From Marinobacterium lutimaris (GTDB taxonomy: Bacteria > Pseudomonadota > Gammaproteobacteria > Pseudomonadales > Balneatricaceae), in assembly GCF_900108065.1 (NCBI RefSeq), contig NZ_FNVQ01000003.1:124001-188000 (forward strand): a stretch of 64,000 bases of DNA, given 5' to 3'. The notes beneath the pieces were generated by a model. The model saw only the letters and a program-made list of their open reading frames with translations, ran no database searches and was not told where the DNA came from. Position numbers and translations under genes: made by a program. Below are positions 51,732-61,040 of the stretch, in pieces (the stretch's first letter is position 1; every line of letters begins with the position of its first letter).

Positions 51732-52991
51732 TCAGATCAAGGCGAGCACCAGTTCAGGTACCGCTGCCAGCAATACCAGCGTCGCCAGCGTCGCGCACAG
51801 AAAAGGTATCAAGGATTTGAAAATCCGCATCGGAGGTATGCCTGTCATCGACGATCCGATAAACAGACCAGCCCCAACAGGCGGCGTCAGCAAGCCCATC
51901 ACTAACGTCAGGCATACCACGACACCAAACTGGTAAGGCGAGATACCAAACTGATCCTGGGCGATCGGCAGCAGGATCGGCACCACAAGAATCAGCGCAG
52001 CGATCCCGTCGATCACCATGCCGACCAGGATCAACACGCCAATCACCATCAGCATGAATATGAACGGATCCGAGGTCTGCTCGGCTATCCACTCCGCTGC
52101 CGCCTGGGGAATCTGCTCATAAACAACCACCCAACCGAATACACCTGCAGCAGAGATCAGCATGATCACCATACCGGCGTTCAAGGCAGTGCGGCGCAGG
52201 ATCTCCGGCAACTGGGAGAACTTAAGATCTTTGTAGATATATTTACCGATCAGCAGCGCAGCCAGAGAGGCCAGCGCAGCGGACTCGGTGGGTGTTGCCA
52301 ATCCGGTCAGTATCCCGCCGATAATCACCAGCGGAATCGACGCGGCCGGCAGCCCCATCAGCAGGTATTCGCGGCGCTGGGCCTTGTTCGGCCAGTCACC
52401 TTTAGGGTACTGCTGCACCAAGCCCACCAGGGCAATCACGATAAAGAACAGAAACGACATGAGCAGGCCCGGCAGGATACCGGCGATAAACATCTCTGCG
52501 ATGGGAATCTGCGCCAGCACGCCAAACAGTACGAACAGCATCGAGGGAGGAATAATCGGTGACAACAGCCCCCCCGCCGAGGTGATGGCCGCGGCGTAGG
52601 ATCCCGAGTAACCCTCTTTTTCCATCGCCGGTACCATGGCGCGGGACATAATAGCGATTTGCGACGCCGCCGACCCCATGATCGCTGCCATCATCATGTT
52701 GGCTACCAGGTTGATGTAGGCCAGGCCGCCACGGAAGCCGCCCACCAGAATACGCGCAAGATTGATCAGACGACTGGTCAGCCCTCCTTCATTCATCAAC
52801 TCGCCAGCCAGCATGAATAGCGGAATAGCCAGCAAACCATAGCTTTCTATGGCGCCGAACAGCTGTTGAGGATAGGAGTCAAACAGCACCGAATTGCCTG
52901 AGGTGCCGATATACCAGAGCGCCGTAAGTGCCAACACCAGCGCGATAGGCACACTCAGAAACAGAAGGATGAAAAACACCGCGAATGTCAT
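51732..52991 (-). CDS. dctM: TRAP transporter large permease DctM
   Basis: A 419-residue inner-membrane protein with about 12 helices and DctM landmarks: ALVLALTALWYIGTSGN, GSAASQIAIMSRAMVPAM, SGSYAAAITSAGGLLSPIIPPS and LTPPVGAGLFIGSS. Starts with an ATGA overlap on the dctQ stop. It moves the substrate delivered by the binding protein at 53589 using a Na+ gradient. Confidence 0.92.
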   Translation of the reverse strand: MTFAVFFILLFLSVPIALVLALTALWYIGTSGNSVLFDSYPQQLFGAIESYGLLAIPLFMLAGELMNEGGLTSRLINLARILVGGFRGGLAYINLVANMMMAAIMGSAASQIAIMSRAMVPAMEKEGYSGSYAAAITSAGGLLSPIIPPSMLFVLFGVLAQIPIAEMFIAGILPGLLMSFLFFIVIALVGLVQQYPKGDWPNKAQRREYLLMGLPAASIPLVIIGGILTGLATPTESAALASLAALLIGKYIYKDLKFSQLPEILRRTALNAGMVIMLISAAGVFGWVVVYEQIPQAAAEWIAEQTSDPFIFMLMVIGVLILVGMVIDGIAALILVVPILLPIAQDQFGISPYQFGVVVCLTLVMGLLTPPVGAGLFIGSSMTGIPPMRIFKSLIPFLCATLATLVLLAAVPELVLALI

Positions 52992-53536
52992 TGCACAGCC
53001 CCCTTCACACAGGTCGCACCTTTGAGGCTGCCGAGCAGGTTATTCAGGGCGTGCAGGGTCAGTGATAGGGAGAAAAACGGCAGGATGAGCCAGGGCCAGA
53101 TCTTTTTAACACCCAGTGTGTTGGTCTTTTCAGAGTATACAAAGTTAAAGGTATCGCCCTGAAAAGCCTTGATATCAAAGCCTCCACTGGCAAACGTGAC
53201 TGGATCGAGCCAGCGCCAGCAGAGCACCAGCAGGGCAAGCGCAAAGGTCAGAATCATCAGGTCACAGAGCAGCTGAATCCAGGCGTGGGTTCCTCTGCCG
53301 AGCAGATCAACCAACAGGGTAACGGCAACGACCTGGCGTCGCTTAAGTGCCACAGAGGTTGCCAAAAAGGTGGTCCAGACCATGGCGTAGATCGCCAGTT
53401 CATCCACCCAGTAGATCGCCATTCCCAATGAGCGGCTGCCGATATTCAATAGAATCAGCAGGGTGACAGCGGCTGCCATCAGCGCCGCCAGCCCCATCTC
53501 GAGCCGCACGAGGCGATCTGAAATAAATCCTAACAT
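52988..53536 (-). CDS. dctQ: TRAP transporter small permease DctQ
   Basis: A 182-residue protein with four helices. The SLGMAIYWVDELAIYAMVW region is typical of the DctQ family. An unusually long loop (about residues 105-150) separates the third and fourth helices. GAGGAAG precedes its ATG. Middle gene of the dctP-dctQ-dctM operon. Confidence 0.88.
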   Translation of the reverse strand: MLGFISDRLVRLEMGLAALMAAAVTLLILLNIGSRSLGMAIYWVDELAIYAMVWTTFLATSVALKRRQVVAVTLLVDLLGRGTHAWIQLLCDLMILTFALALLVLCWRWLDPVTFASGGFDIKAFQGDTFNFVYSEKTNTLGVKKIWPWLILPFFSLSLTLHALNNLLGSLKGATCVKGAVQ

Positions 53537-53588
53537 CGTACTTCCTCGCCCTGCAGACCAGCGGTCCGCAGGGTACTGGCTCAGAGGA

Positions 53589-54575
53589 TCAGCTGCCTTT
53601 GATCTCGGCAGCGGCTTTTCTCAGGCTGGGCAGGGACTTGGCCTTTTCAGACCAGATAGTTTCCCACTCGGCGATCGCATCGGCGAAGTCTTCCTTGGTC
53701 GCTTCGTGGATGGTGATATCCAGGCCCCGCAGCTCCATCTCCTGCTCTTTCTCCAGCGCCTGGAAGTGATCAATCACTGCATCCAGCTGGGTGCGCATGC
53801 TGGTCTGTAGCAGCTCACGGTCTTCCGCACTCAGATCTTTCCAGATGCGGCCAGACACCACGCCCACCATCGGGAACATCATATGGTTGGAGATCAGCAT
53901 CTTGTCGGAGCGTTCATAGAACTTGAAAATAAGGATGGAATCGAAATCCATATCGATAGCATCAATCTGGCCGTTGGCCAAGGCGTCATAAACGGCCGGA
54001 AGCGGCATCGGAGTCGGTGCTGCACCGGTTGCCATGTAAAAATCACGGATCGGTTCAAACGGCGTGATGCGCAGCTTTTTGCCTTCCAGGTCAGCCGGGC
54101 TTTCCAGCTGATCGCGGCTCATCACCTGACGCAGCCCCGCCATGCCGTAACCCACACCAACCAGGCCCGCTTCCGCCGGCAGCTGATCGAGCAGTTCGAT
54201 GGCGGCATCAGACTTCAGCAGCGCTGCCGCCTGATCGATATTGTCGACCAGATAAGGCGCATAAAGAGCACCAAAATCAGGCACACGGTTTGAGATCTCG
54301 GCGACGGTTAGAAATGCCATATCCAGTGCACCGGTCTGCAACTGCTGCACCATCTGCGCCTCATTCCCAAGCTGCTGCGACGGGAATACCGCAATACTGT
54401 GCTCGCCACCGGACTTCTGCTTCACATCTTCAGCAAAGGCTTCAGCAGCCTGAGTCCAGCGATGCGGCGGCGGCGTGATCAAGCCAAGACGGAAATCCCG
54501 TGCCTGAGCCGGTATCGCCATCATCAGAGCGAGGCCACCCGCCATCACAGAAGTCATAAGAGGTTTCATCGGCAT
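53589..54575 (-). CDS. dctP: TRAP transporter solute-binding protein DctP
   Basis: A 328-residue periplasmic binding protein. The start at 54575 is chosen by GGAG six bases upstream; signal peptide to about residue 25 (cut after AQA). Landmarks: LGLITPPPHRWTQAAEAFAE, FPSQQLGNEAQMVQQLQTGALDMAF region and AIDMDFDSILIFKFYE. First gene of the leftward TRAP operon. The substrate is unknown, probably an organic acid. Confidence 0.88.
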   Translation of the reverse strand: MPMKPLMTSVMAGGLALMMAIPAQARDFRLGLITPPPHRWTQAAEAFAEDVKQKSGGEHSIAVFPSQQLGNEAQMVQQLQTGALDMAFLTVAEISNRVPDFGALYAPYLVDNIDQAAALLKSDAAIELLDQLPAEAGLVGVGYGMAGLRQVMSRDQLESPADLEGKKLRITPFEPIRDFYMATGAAPTPMPLPAVYDALANGQIDAIDMDFDSILIFKFYERSDKMLISNHMMFPMVGVVSGRIWKDLSAEDRELLQTSMRTQLDAVIDHFQALEKEQEMELRGLDITIHEATKEDFADAIAEWETIWSEKAKSLPSLRKAAAEIKGS

Positions 54576-54956
54576 GTCTAACTCCATTTTTCTTTAGTTG
54601 TAATTGTCATCGGGTCATCCGAGAAAAAGCGGTATTCGATCTACTTCCTGGCCAGGGTCTGGCGAGCCGGCCACGAACAACCAGGGTTCAAATAATCCCG
54701 GCCGCTGTGTAATCAGCGCTGAACACTACCTAAGGAGCAATAATCGCACCACTGTGTTTTTATATTTTTATGCACGATGAATCCAGAACCACGTTGATTC
54801 TTGGAAGAAAATCTCTTCGCGCGGTATAGATGGCAGCCGGCCCCTCGTTGCACGAAGAGATATCCGGCCATGAGATCTAAATGCCATGAGATAGCGAGAT
54901 GGGTAAGCGAATGAAGGCGGGTGCGGTTACCAAGGCTGTAGAAGCCCAAACGAAAA
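54576..54956. other. Promoter-side gap upstream of dctPQM
   Basis: About 380 bp between the TRAP operon start and the alcohol dehydrogenase terminator. It should hold the dctP promoter; no gene or clear operator was seen. Confidence 0.4.
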
Positions 54957-54977
54957 ACACCCCGCAAAGCGGGGTGT
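54957..54977 (-). terminator. Terminator of the alcohol dehydrogenase gene
   Basis: ACACCCCGC-AAA-GCGGGGTGT, a 9-bp stem with a three-base loop; read leftward it is followed by TTTTTCG. Confidence 0.88.
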
Positions 54978-55029
54978 CAAAACGCTGCAGAAGCTGGCCA
55001 GGATCACGGCCAGCTCTGAAAGACGAGAA

Positions 55030-56082
55030 TCAGGCGTCGTCAGCCATATCGGTCATTTTCATCACGTAACGGTGGGCGATATCACCCTTTTCCATCACTT
55101 CAAACGCTTCGTTGATCTGCTCCGGGCGGATGATTTCACAGATCGGGTGGATATTGTGCTCGGCACAGAAATCCAGCACTTCCTGGGTCTGTTTCACACC
55201 ACCGATCAGGGAGCCGGCTACGCGACGGCGTCCCATGATCATCGGTACCGTCATGAACTCTTTCATCGGGCCAACCTGGCCAACGATGACAAGAGTCGCA
55301 TCCACGTCGAGCAGCGGTGTGTAAAGCGTGACATCGTGCTCAACCGGGACGGTGTCGATGATCAGATCAAATGAAGAAGCCGCTGCGTTCATGGCATCTT
55401 CATCGGTGGAAGCCAGGATACCCTTGGCACCGATCTTTTTCGCTTCTTCCTCTTTCTGCTTGGAGCGGCTCAGCACGGTGACTTCTGCGCCCATAGCAGC
55501 GGCCAGCTGCACGGCCATGTGCCCCAGGCCACCCAGACCGATGACACCAACACGGCTGCCTTCGCCGATGTTCCAGGTGCGCAACGGGGAGAAGGTGGTG
55601 ATGCCGGCACAGAGAATCGGCGCTGCGCGAGACAGATCCAGCGCTTCAGGGATACGCAGCACGAACTCTTCACGCACTACGATGTGCTTGGAGTAACCGC
55701 CCTGGGTAATCTCACCGGAGATGCGGTCCGGCGCGCCATAGGTCGGCGTCATGCCGTGACGGCAGAACTGCTCTTCGCCGTGGTGACACTGATCGCACTC
55801 CTGGCAGCTGTCGACCATGCAGCCGACACCGACCTGATCACCAACCTTATAGTTGCTGACTTTTGGACCTACCTCGATAACACGACCCACAATTTCATGG
55901 CCCGGCACGATCGGTGACGGCTGGGGACCCCAGTCGCCATTCACGGTGTGCAGATCGGAGTGACACACACCGCTGTAGAGAATTTCAATGGCTACATCAT
56001 TTGCCCGCAAGGCACGACGCTCGAAGTGGTAAGGCACCATTTCGGTATCTGGTGAATACGACGCATAACCAACCGTTTTCAT
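55030..56082 (-). CDS. Zinc-dependent NAD(P) alcohol dehydrogenase (YahK/CAD type)
   Basis: A 350-residue medium-chain dehydrogenase. Catalytic Zn ligands are Cys40, His62 (GHE) and Cys158; the structural Zn is held by Cys93, Cys96, Cys99 and Cys107; GLGGLG at 182-187 is the nucleotide loop. The CHSDLH motif and overall pattern match the NADP-dependent aldehyde reductases of the YahK/cinnamyl-alcohol dehydrogenase group, which reduce many aldehydes. AAGGAG ribosome binding site; single gene. Confidence 0.92.
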   Translation of the reverse strand: MKTVGYASYSPDTEMVPYHFERRALRANDVAIEILYSGVCHSDLHTVNGDWGPQPSPIVPGHEIVGRVIEVGPKVSNYKVGDQVGVGCMVDSCQECDQCHHGEEQFCRHGMTPTYGAPDRISGEITQGGYSKHIVVREEFVLRIPEALDLSRAAPILCAGITTFSPLRTWNIGEGSRVGVIGLGGLGHMAVQLAAAMGAEVTVLSRSKQKEEEAKKIGAKGILASTDEDAMNAAASSFDLIIDTVPVEHDVTLYTPLLDVDATLVIVGQVGPMKEFMTVPMIMGRRRVAGSLIGGVKQTQEVLDFCAEHNIHPICEIIRPEQINEAFEVMEKGDIAHRYVMKMTDMADDA

Positions 56083-56312
56083 GGAATCTCCTTGCTTTCT
56101 GGCTTTTCACAATACATTTGAACAACAACAAAAACGGCACGACATCCTCGTGCCAAGAAGTGTCCATTGTAAAAAATCAGCGCTATGAAGCCCCTACCCG
56201 ATCCTGCCTATTCCTTGCCTGATTATTCAAACCAGCCAGATAATCCACCTATTCCCCGGCATTAAGTCTGCCTATTCCTCTTCAATGAGAAATATCCAGG
56301 CTGCACACGGCT

Positions 56313-56882
56313 TTACTCGCCGGGTTTATGGATAGCGATCTGATCCTGGACGATCTCGCCCAGATTGGGCAGAAACGAGCGGTCGACCCGGTAGTCGTTC
56401 CCCCACAACTTGCCAACCCAGAGCGCCTTAGGGCAATGGAAGAACGCGCTTTCAACGGCGACCTTGATCACCACTTTAGGCAGCTTCCCACCCTCGCCGC
56501 AGAGCTCAAGCAGATCGGCGTCGGTATGAATACTGGCTTTGCCTTTGACGCGGATGATCTCGTTAATACCGTTGACCATGAACAGCAGGCCAACACCGGG
56601 ATTCTCGAGAATATTCTTCAGGCCGTCGACTCGGTTATTGCCTGCCGTGTCTGGGATCAGGATCGTCTTATCATCGAGCACTTTGATAAACCCTGGCTCG
56701 CCACCCTTGGGAGATACATCGACATTGCCCTGGCTATCGATGCTGGAAAACAGGGCGAAGGGGCTATGTTCGATGAAGGTGATGGTGTGAACATCCAGCG
56801 CCGGCATCACTTTTTTCTGCACGATCTCCATCGGCTCTGGATATAGCTCCCTCAATTGCTCAAGGGATGTTATCTGCGTCAT
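56313..56882 (-). CDS. PPOX-fold flavoprotein
   Basis: A 189-residue pyridoxamine-phosphate-oxidase-like split-barrel protein (MSMEG_1061-like): HTITFIEHSPFALFSSID, DVSPKGGEPGFIKVLDD and NNRVDGLKNILENPGVGLLF are the FMN-binding landmarks. Start at 56882 with GAGAAG upstream. Divergent from the siderophore operon with a 79-bp shared promoter region. PPOX relatives include haem-degrading proteins, so a link to iron is possible but not shown. Confidence 0.8.
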   Translation of the reverse strand: MTQITSLEQLRELYPEPMEIVQKKVMPALDVHTITFIEHSPFALFSSIDSQGNVDVSPKGGEPGFIKVLDDKTILIPDTAGNNRVDGLKNILENPGVGLLFMVNGINEIIRVKGKASIHTDADLLELCGEGGKLPKVVIKVAVESAFFHCPKALWVGKLWGNDYRVDRSFLPNLGEIVQDQIAIHKPGE

Positions 56883-56901
56883 GATATTGCTTCTCATTGG
56901 T
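56883..56901. promoter_or_regulatory. Weak Fur-box-like site before siderophore binding protein
   Basis: GATATTGCTTCTCATTGGT matches the 19-bp Fur consensus at roughly 12 positions. It touches the start of the PPOX gene and lies 60 bp ahead of the binding-protein gene. Weak; given because of context. Confidence 0.3.
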
Positions 56902-56961
56902 ATTACGTATTCTATTTACTGTACACTGTCGCTATTTCTAATCAAAGTTTGATCCTCCGAT

Positions 56962-57963
56962 ATGCGTAAAAATCTGCGAATTATCGTCGCGACGCTTGTC
57001 TGCATCGCGATCCTGCCCTTCTCCGCCGCTGCGCGCTCAGATGGGCCAAAGCAGCGGTTTCCGATCACCATCAATCACGCCTTCGGCACCTCCACCATTG
57101 AGGCGAAACCTGAACGCGTCGCCACCGTGGCCCGGGCAAATCACGAGGTGCCCCTGGCACTGGGTGTGGTGCCGGTAGGCTTTGCCGCAGCGGGATTTGG
57201 TGACGATGATGGCGATGGGCTACTGCCCTGGGTGAGCGCCCGCCTGAAGGAGCTCGGTGCACCGGTACCGGCCCTCTTCGATGAGGGGGACGGCATCGAC
57301 TTTGAAGCGGTCGCCGCGACCCAACCCGATGTCATTCTGGCCGGCTACTCTGGCCTCAGTCAGGCTGACTACGACACGCTGAGCATGATCGCGCCGGTTG
57401 TCGCCTATCCGCAAGCCCCCTGGTCCACCAGCTGGCGTGAGCTGATCCGCACGAACAGCGCGGGGCTTGGCATGGCCGCCGAGGGGGAAGCTCTTATCGG
57501 ACAGATCGAAGCAGAGATCGCAACAAGCGTCGCCCGCTACCCGGAGCTGGAAGATAAAACGGCGATGTTTATCACCCATCTGGATCCTACCAACCTGAGC
57601 ATCCTGCACTTCTATTCCGGCAACGATGCACGGGTCAGCTTTTTCGAAGACCTGGGCCTGCATTCACCGCAGAGCGTGATCGACGCAACCCAGAAGGGTC
57701 AGTTCTCCGGCGAAGTCAGTATCGAAAAGATCGACAGCTTCGATGATGTCGATATCTTCGTCACCTACGGCGGCGAGCAGCTGCTTGGGCCCCTCAAGTC
57801 CAACCCGCTGACTTCCAGAATGCGCGCCATCGCCAAGGATGCCGTGGTGATGCTCGGCAACGGCCCTAGTGCCACCGGCGCCAACCCGACACCGCTTTCC
57901 ATCCCCTGGGTGCTGGATGACTACGTTGATACCCTGGCGGCGGCCGCTCGCAAATCAGAATGA
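56962..57963 (+). CDS. Iron-siderophore ABC transporter binding protein (FepB/FecB-like)
   Basis: A 333-residue periplasmic protein with a signal peptide (residues 1-24, cut after AAA) and the class III siderophore-binding fold. PERVATVARANHEVPLALGVVPVG and DFEAVAATQPDVILAGYSGL are the standard family regions. The gene overlaps the next by ATGA, as do all three junctions in this operon, so the four genes at 56962-60840 are translationally coupled. Confidence 0.88.
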   Translation: MRKNLRIIVATLVCIAILPFSAAARSDGPKQRFPITINHAFGTSTIEAKPERVATVARANHEVPLALGVVPVGFAAAGFGDDDGDGLLPWVSARLKELGAPVPALFDEGDGIDFEAVAATQPDVILAGYSGLSQADYDTLSMIAPVVAYPQAPWSTSWRELIRTNSAGLGMAAEGEALIGQIEAEIATSVARYPELEDKTAMFITHLDPTNLSILHFYSGNDARVSFFEDLGLHSPQSVIDATQKGQFSGEVSIEKIDSFDDVDIFVTYGGEQLLGPLKSNPLTSRMRAIAKDAVVMLGNGPSATGANPTPLSIPWVLDDYVDTLAAAARKSE

Positions 57964-58994
57964 CCCCATCCACAGCCGCCACTTCGACAGCTAGAGGCGC
58001 GCACGGGGCACTGAAGCCGCTCAGTCTGCTTTGCCTGCTGACTCTGTTGGCCGCGCTCTGTTTTCTGTCCGTCGCGATCGGTACCCGTGAGGTCAGCTGG
58101 GAAGAGATCTTCGCTGCGCTGAACGGCCAGGTGAACACGGTGGGTGAAGCGGCCGTGGCAATGCGGATTCCGCGCACACTGCTGGCAGTCATTGCCGGAG
58201 CCGCACTGGGCCTGGCCGGCGCGATCATGCAGGGCGTGACGCGTAACCCGCTGGCGGACCCGGGTATTCTCGGGGTCAATCTTGGCGCGACACTCGCCGT
58301 GGTGATTGGCCTGGCCTGGTTTGGCATGAGCCTGGCGTCAGCCTATGTCTGGACGGCCATTATCGGTGCCGGCGTCACCGCGGTCTTCGTGTACCTGATC
58401 GGTTCGCTGGGCCGCGGCGGCGCCACCCCGCTGAAACTGGCCCTGGCCGGGGCGGCCACCTCGATTGCCCTCTCCTGCTTTACCCTGGCCGTGGTTTTGC
58501 CGCGCAACGATATCGCCGGTGGCGTGCGCTCCTGGCAGATCGGCGGTGTGGGCGGCGCTACTTTCGATACGCTTAACCTGGTACTGCCTTTTCTGCTGGC
58601 CGGCTTTGCCATCAGCCTGCTGTCAGCTCGCAAGCTGAACACCCTGGCGCTCGGCGATGAGCTGGCCGCGGGGCTCGGCGAGAAGGTTGCACTGGCGCGG
58701 GCAACGGCCGGCATTGGCGCGATTCTGCTGTGCGGGGCAACCACAGCGGCCTGTGGCCCCATAGGTTTTGTTGGGCTGGTGGTGCCACATCTATGCCGCC
58801 TGCTCGTCGGCGTGGATCACCGCTGGCTGCTGCCCTTTTCCGCCGTTTTCGGCGCCAGCCTGCTGCTGCTCGCCGATGTGGCTGGACGAATCCTTGCCCG
58901 CCCCAGCGAAATTGAGGTTGGCGTCGTCACCGCCTTTATCGGCGCGCCGTTTTTTATCTGGATCGTTAGACGCCAGCGGGTGCGCGACCTATGA
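57960..58994 (+). CDS. Siderophore ABC transporter permease, FecCD family (FepD-like)
   Basis: A 344-residue inner-membrane protein with about nine helices. RIPRTLLAVIAGAALGLAGA, MQGVTRNPLADPGILGVNLGA (landmark segment) and GFVGLVVPHLCRLLVG are FecCD signatures. Pairs with the next gene product to form the channel. Confidence 0.92.
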   Translation: MTPSTAATSTARGAHGALKPLSLLCLLTLLAALCFLSVAIGTREVSWEEIFAALNGQVNTVGEAAVAMRIPRTLLAVIAGAALGLAGAIMQGVTRNPLADPGILGVNLGATLAVVIGLAWFGMSLASAYVWTAIIGAGVTAVFVYLIGSLGRGGATPLKLALAGAATSIALSCFTLAVVLPRNDIAGGVRSWQIGGVGGATFDTLNLVLPFLLAGFAISLLSARKLNTLALGDELAAGLGEKVALARATAGIGAILLCGATTAACGPIGFVGLVVPHLCRLLVGVDHRWLLPFSAVFGASLLLLADVAGRILARPSEIEVGVVTAFIGAPFFIWIVRRQRVRDL

Positions 58995-60034
58995 CCGCTC
59001 ATATGGACAACAGCCTGATCAAGGTACGCCGCGGCCGACTGAAACGCGCGCGCAGCTGGCGAACACTACTGGCAACCTTCGTCTTTATCCTGGTGGCGGG
59101 CTTTGCTCTGACGCTGATGCTCGGTCAGTCGTTTACAGCGCCGCAGGAGGTGCTGCGTGTACTTCTGGGTGAAAACGTTCCCGGCGCCAGCTTTACCGTG
59201 GGTCAGCTGCGCCTGCCCCGCGCACTGCTGTGCATACTGGCCGGTTGCTGCTTTGGCTTGGCCGGTGTGGCCTTTCAGATCATGCTGCGCAACCCGCTGG
59301 CCAGCCCCGATATTATCGGCGTCAGTGGCGGTGCCAGCGCTGCCGCGGTATTCGCCATCGTGGTCCTGCAGATGGACGGCGTGGCGGTATCGATATTTTC
59401 GGTCTTTGTCGGGCTTGGTGTTGCACTGCTGGTCTATGGCCTCTCTTACCGCAACGGCGTTGCCGGTACCCGGCTGATCCTTATCGGCATCGGCGTCTCG
59501 GCGATGATCGAGAGCTTTATCGCCTATATTCTTGCGCGCGCACCCTCCTGGGATCTTCAGGAGGCGATGCGCTGGCTCACCGGCAGCGTCAATTCGGCCC
59601 AACTGAGCCAGGCACTGCCGGTGCTTATCGCGCTACTGGTGTTCGGCGGTATTCTGCTCTGCCGTGCCCGGGATCTGGAAGCTCTGCGCCTCGGGGACGA
59701 CACCGCTGCCGCCCTGGGAGTGAGGGTTGGTGTGACGCGCATCACCGTGATCGTCTGCGCCGTCGGCATGATCGCCGTCGCTACCGCAGTCACCGGGCCC
59801 ATCGCCTTTGTCGCTTTTCTCTCCGGCCCCATCGCTGCACGGATTATCGGGTCGAATGGCTCGCTGGTGATTCCATCTGCACTGGTCGGTGCCTGCCTGG
59901 TGCTCGTGGGCGACTATATCGGCCAATTCTTATTACCGAGCCGCTACCCAGTAGGCGTTGTCACCGGCGCGCTCGGCGCACCTTACCTGATCTACCTGAT
60001 TGTTCGCGTTAACCGCAACGGAGGCTCTCTATGA
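58991..60034 (+). CDS. Siderophore ABC transporter permease, FecCD family (FepG-like)
   Basis: A 347-residue permease with the same family signatures: RLPRALLCILAGCCFGLAG, RNPLASPDIIGVSGGAS and GPIAFVAFLSGPIAARI. An ATG overlapping the stop of the previous gene is used; a second ATG 15 bases later is possible. Forms the heterodimeric channel with the protein encoded at 57960. Confidence 0.92.
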   Translation: MTAHMDNSLIKVRRGRLKRARSWRTLLATFVFILVAGFALTLMLGQSFTAPQEVLRVLLGENVPGASFTVGQLRLPRALLCILAGCCFGLAGVAFQIMLRNPLASPDIIGVSGGASAAAVFAIVVLQMDGVAVSIFSVFVGLGVALLVYGLSYRNGVAGTRLILIGIGVSAMIESFIAYILARAPSWDLQEAMRWLTGSVNSAQLSQALPVLIALLVFGGILLCRARDLEALRLGDDTAAALGVRVGVTRITVIVCAVGMIAVATAVTGPIAFVAFLSGPIAARIIGSNGSLVIPSALVGACLVLVGDYIGQFLLPSRYPVGVVTGALGAPYLIYLIVRVNRNGGSL

Positions 60035-60840
60035 CTGCCGCACACTCCCTGGTTGTTGAAGATCTGTCGGCTGGTTACGGCGAGCGTACCATCCTTGATG
60101 GCCTTGATCTCAGCTTCGCGGCAGGCCGGATTACATCGATCGTCGGCGCGAACGGCTGTGGTAAATCCACCCTGCTGCGCACCCTGGCCCGTCTACTCGC
60201 CCCTTCCGGCGGACAGGTGCTGCTGGATGGCAAATCGGTGCACCGCAGCCCTACCCGCATGCTGGCGCGCACCCTGGGCCTGCTGCCCCAGTCACCGGTG
60301 GCGCCGGAGGGGATTACCGTGGCGGACCTGGTCAGCCGAGGCCGGCATCCTCATCACGGCCTGATCTCCCGCTGGAACAGCCATGACGACGCTGCGATCG
60401 CCAAGGCGCTGGAGGTCACCCAGACCACCGACCTGGCCGACCGGGAGGTCGACGCCCTGTCCGGCGGACAGCGCCAACGGGTCTGGATCGCCATGGCGCT
60501 GGCTCAGGAGACAGACATCCTGCTGCTGGACGAGCCCACCACCTTTCTCGATGTCAGCCACCAGGTCGAGGTACTGGACCTCCTCACCGACCTCAACCAT
60601 CAACGCGGCATCACCGTGGTTATGGTGCTGCATGATCTCAACCTGGCGGCGCGCTATTCAGACCAGCTGGTGGCGATGGCCGGCGGCAAGCTCTATGCCC
60701 ATGGCGAACCGGACAGCATTCTCAATGAAGAGATGATCCAGTCCGTATTTGGCCTGCGCAGCCAGGTAATCCCCGACCCGATTTCCGGCAAGCCGATGAT
60801 GCTGCCGATCGGTCGTCACCGTCTCGCCTCCGAACGCTAG
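60031..60840 (+). CDS. Siderophore ABC transporter ATPase (FepC-like)
   Basis: A 269-residue ATP-binding subunit. Walker A GANGCGKST at residues 39-47, Q-loop in LGLLPQSP, signature LSGGQRQRVWIAMAL and Walker B DILLLDEPT are intact, and the H-loop His is in MVLHDLNL. Powers ferri-siderophore uptake through the two permeases. Confidence 0.94.
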   Translation: MTAAHSLVVEDLSAGYGERTILDGLDLSFAAGRITSIVGANGCGKSTLLRTLARLLAPSGGQVLLDGKSVHRSPTRMLARTLGLLPQSPVAPEGITVADLVSRGRHPHHGLISRWNSHDDAAIAKALEVTQTTDLADREVDALSGGQRQRVWIAMALAQETDILLLDEPTTFLDVSHQVEVLDLLTDLNHQRGITVVMVLHDLNLAARYSDQLVAMAGGKLYAHGEPDSILNEEMIQSVFGLRSQVIPDPISGKPMMLPIGRHRLASER

Positions 60841-60931
60841 AGCGACCTTTAAGCGTCGATACCTGGATCTTCGGGTAACCACTCCGGGTTTATAAAACAT
60901 GCGTCATAAATGATTTAACAATAATCTACAT

Positions 60932-60950
60932 GATTATAATTCTCATTATT
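60932..60950. promoter_or_regulatory. Fur-box-like operator before TonB receptor
   Basis: GATTATAATTCTCATTATT matches GATAATGATAATCATTATC at about 14 of 19 positions and lies in an AT-rich region about 90 bp ahead of the receptor gene, in keeping with iron-responsive repression. Confidence 0.65.
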
Positions 60951-61040
60951 GACATCAAGCTTCGCGTTCCTCAAGATGTGCGTGAATGTAGCCATCGAGC
61001 GACTGTTCAACTTTTCTTGTAAACGCGAAGGATGCAACGA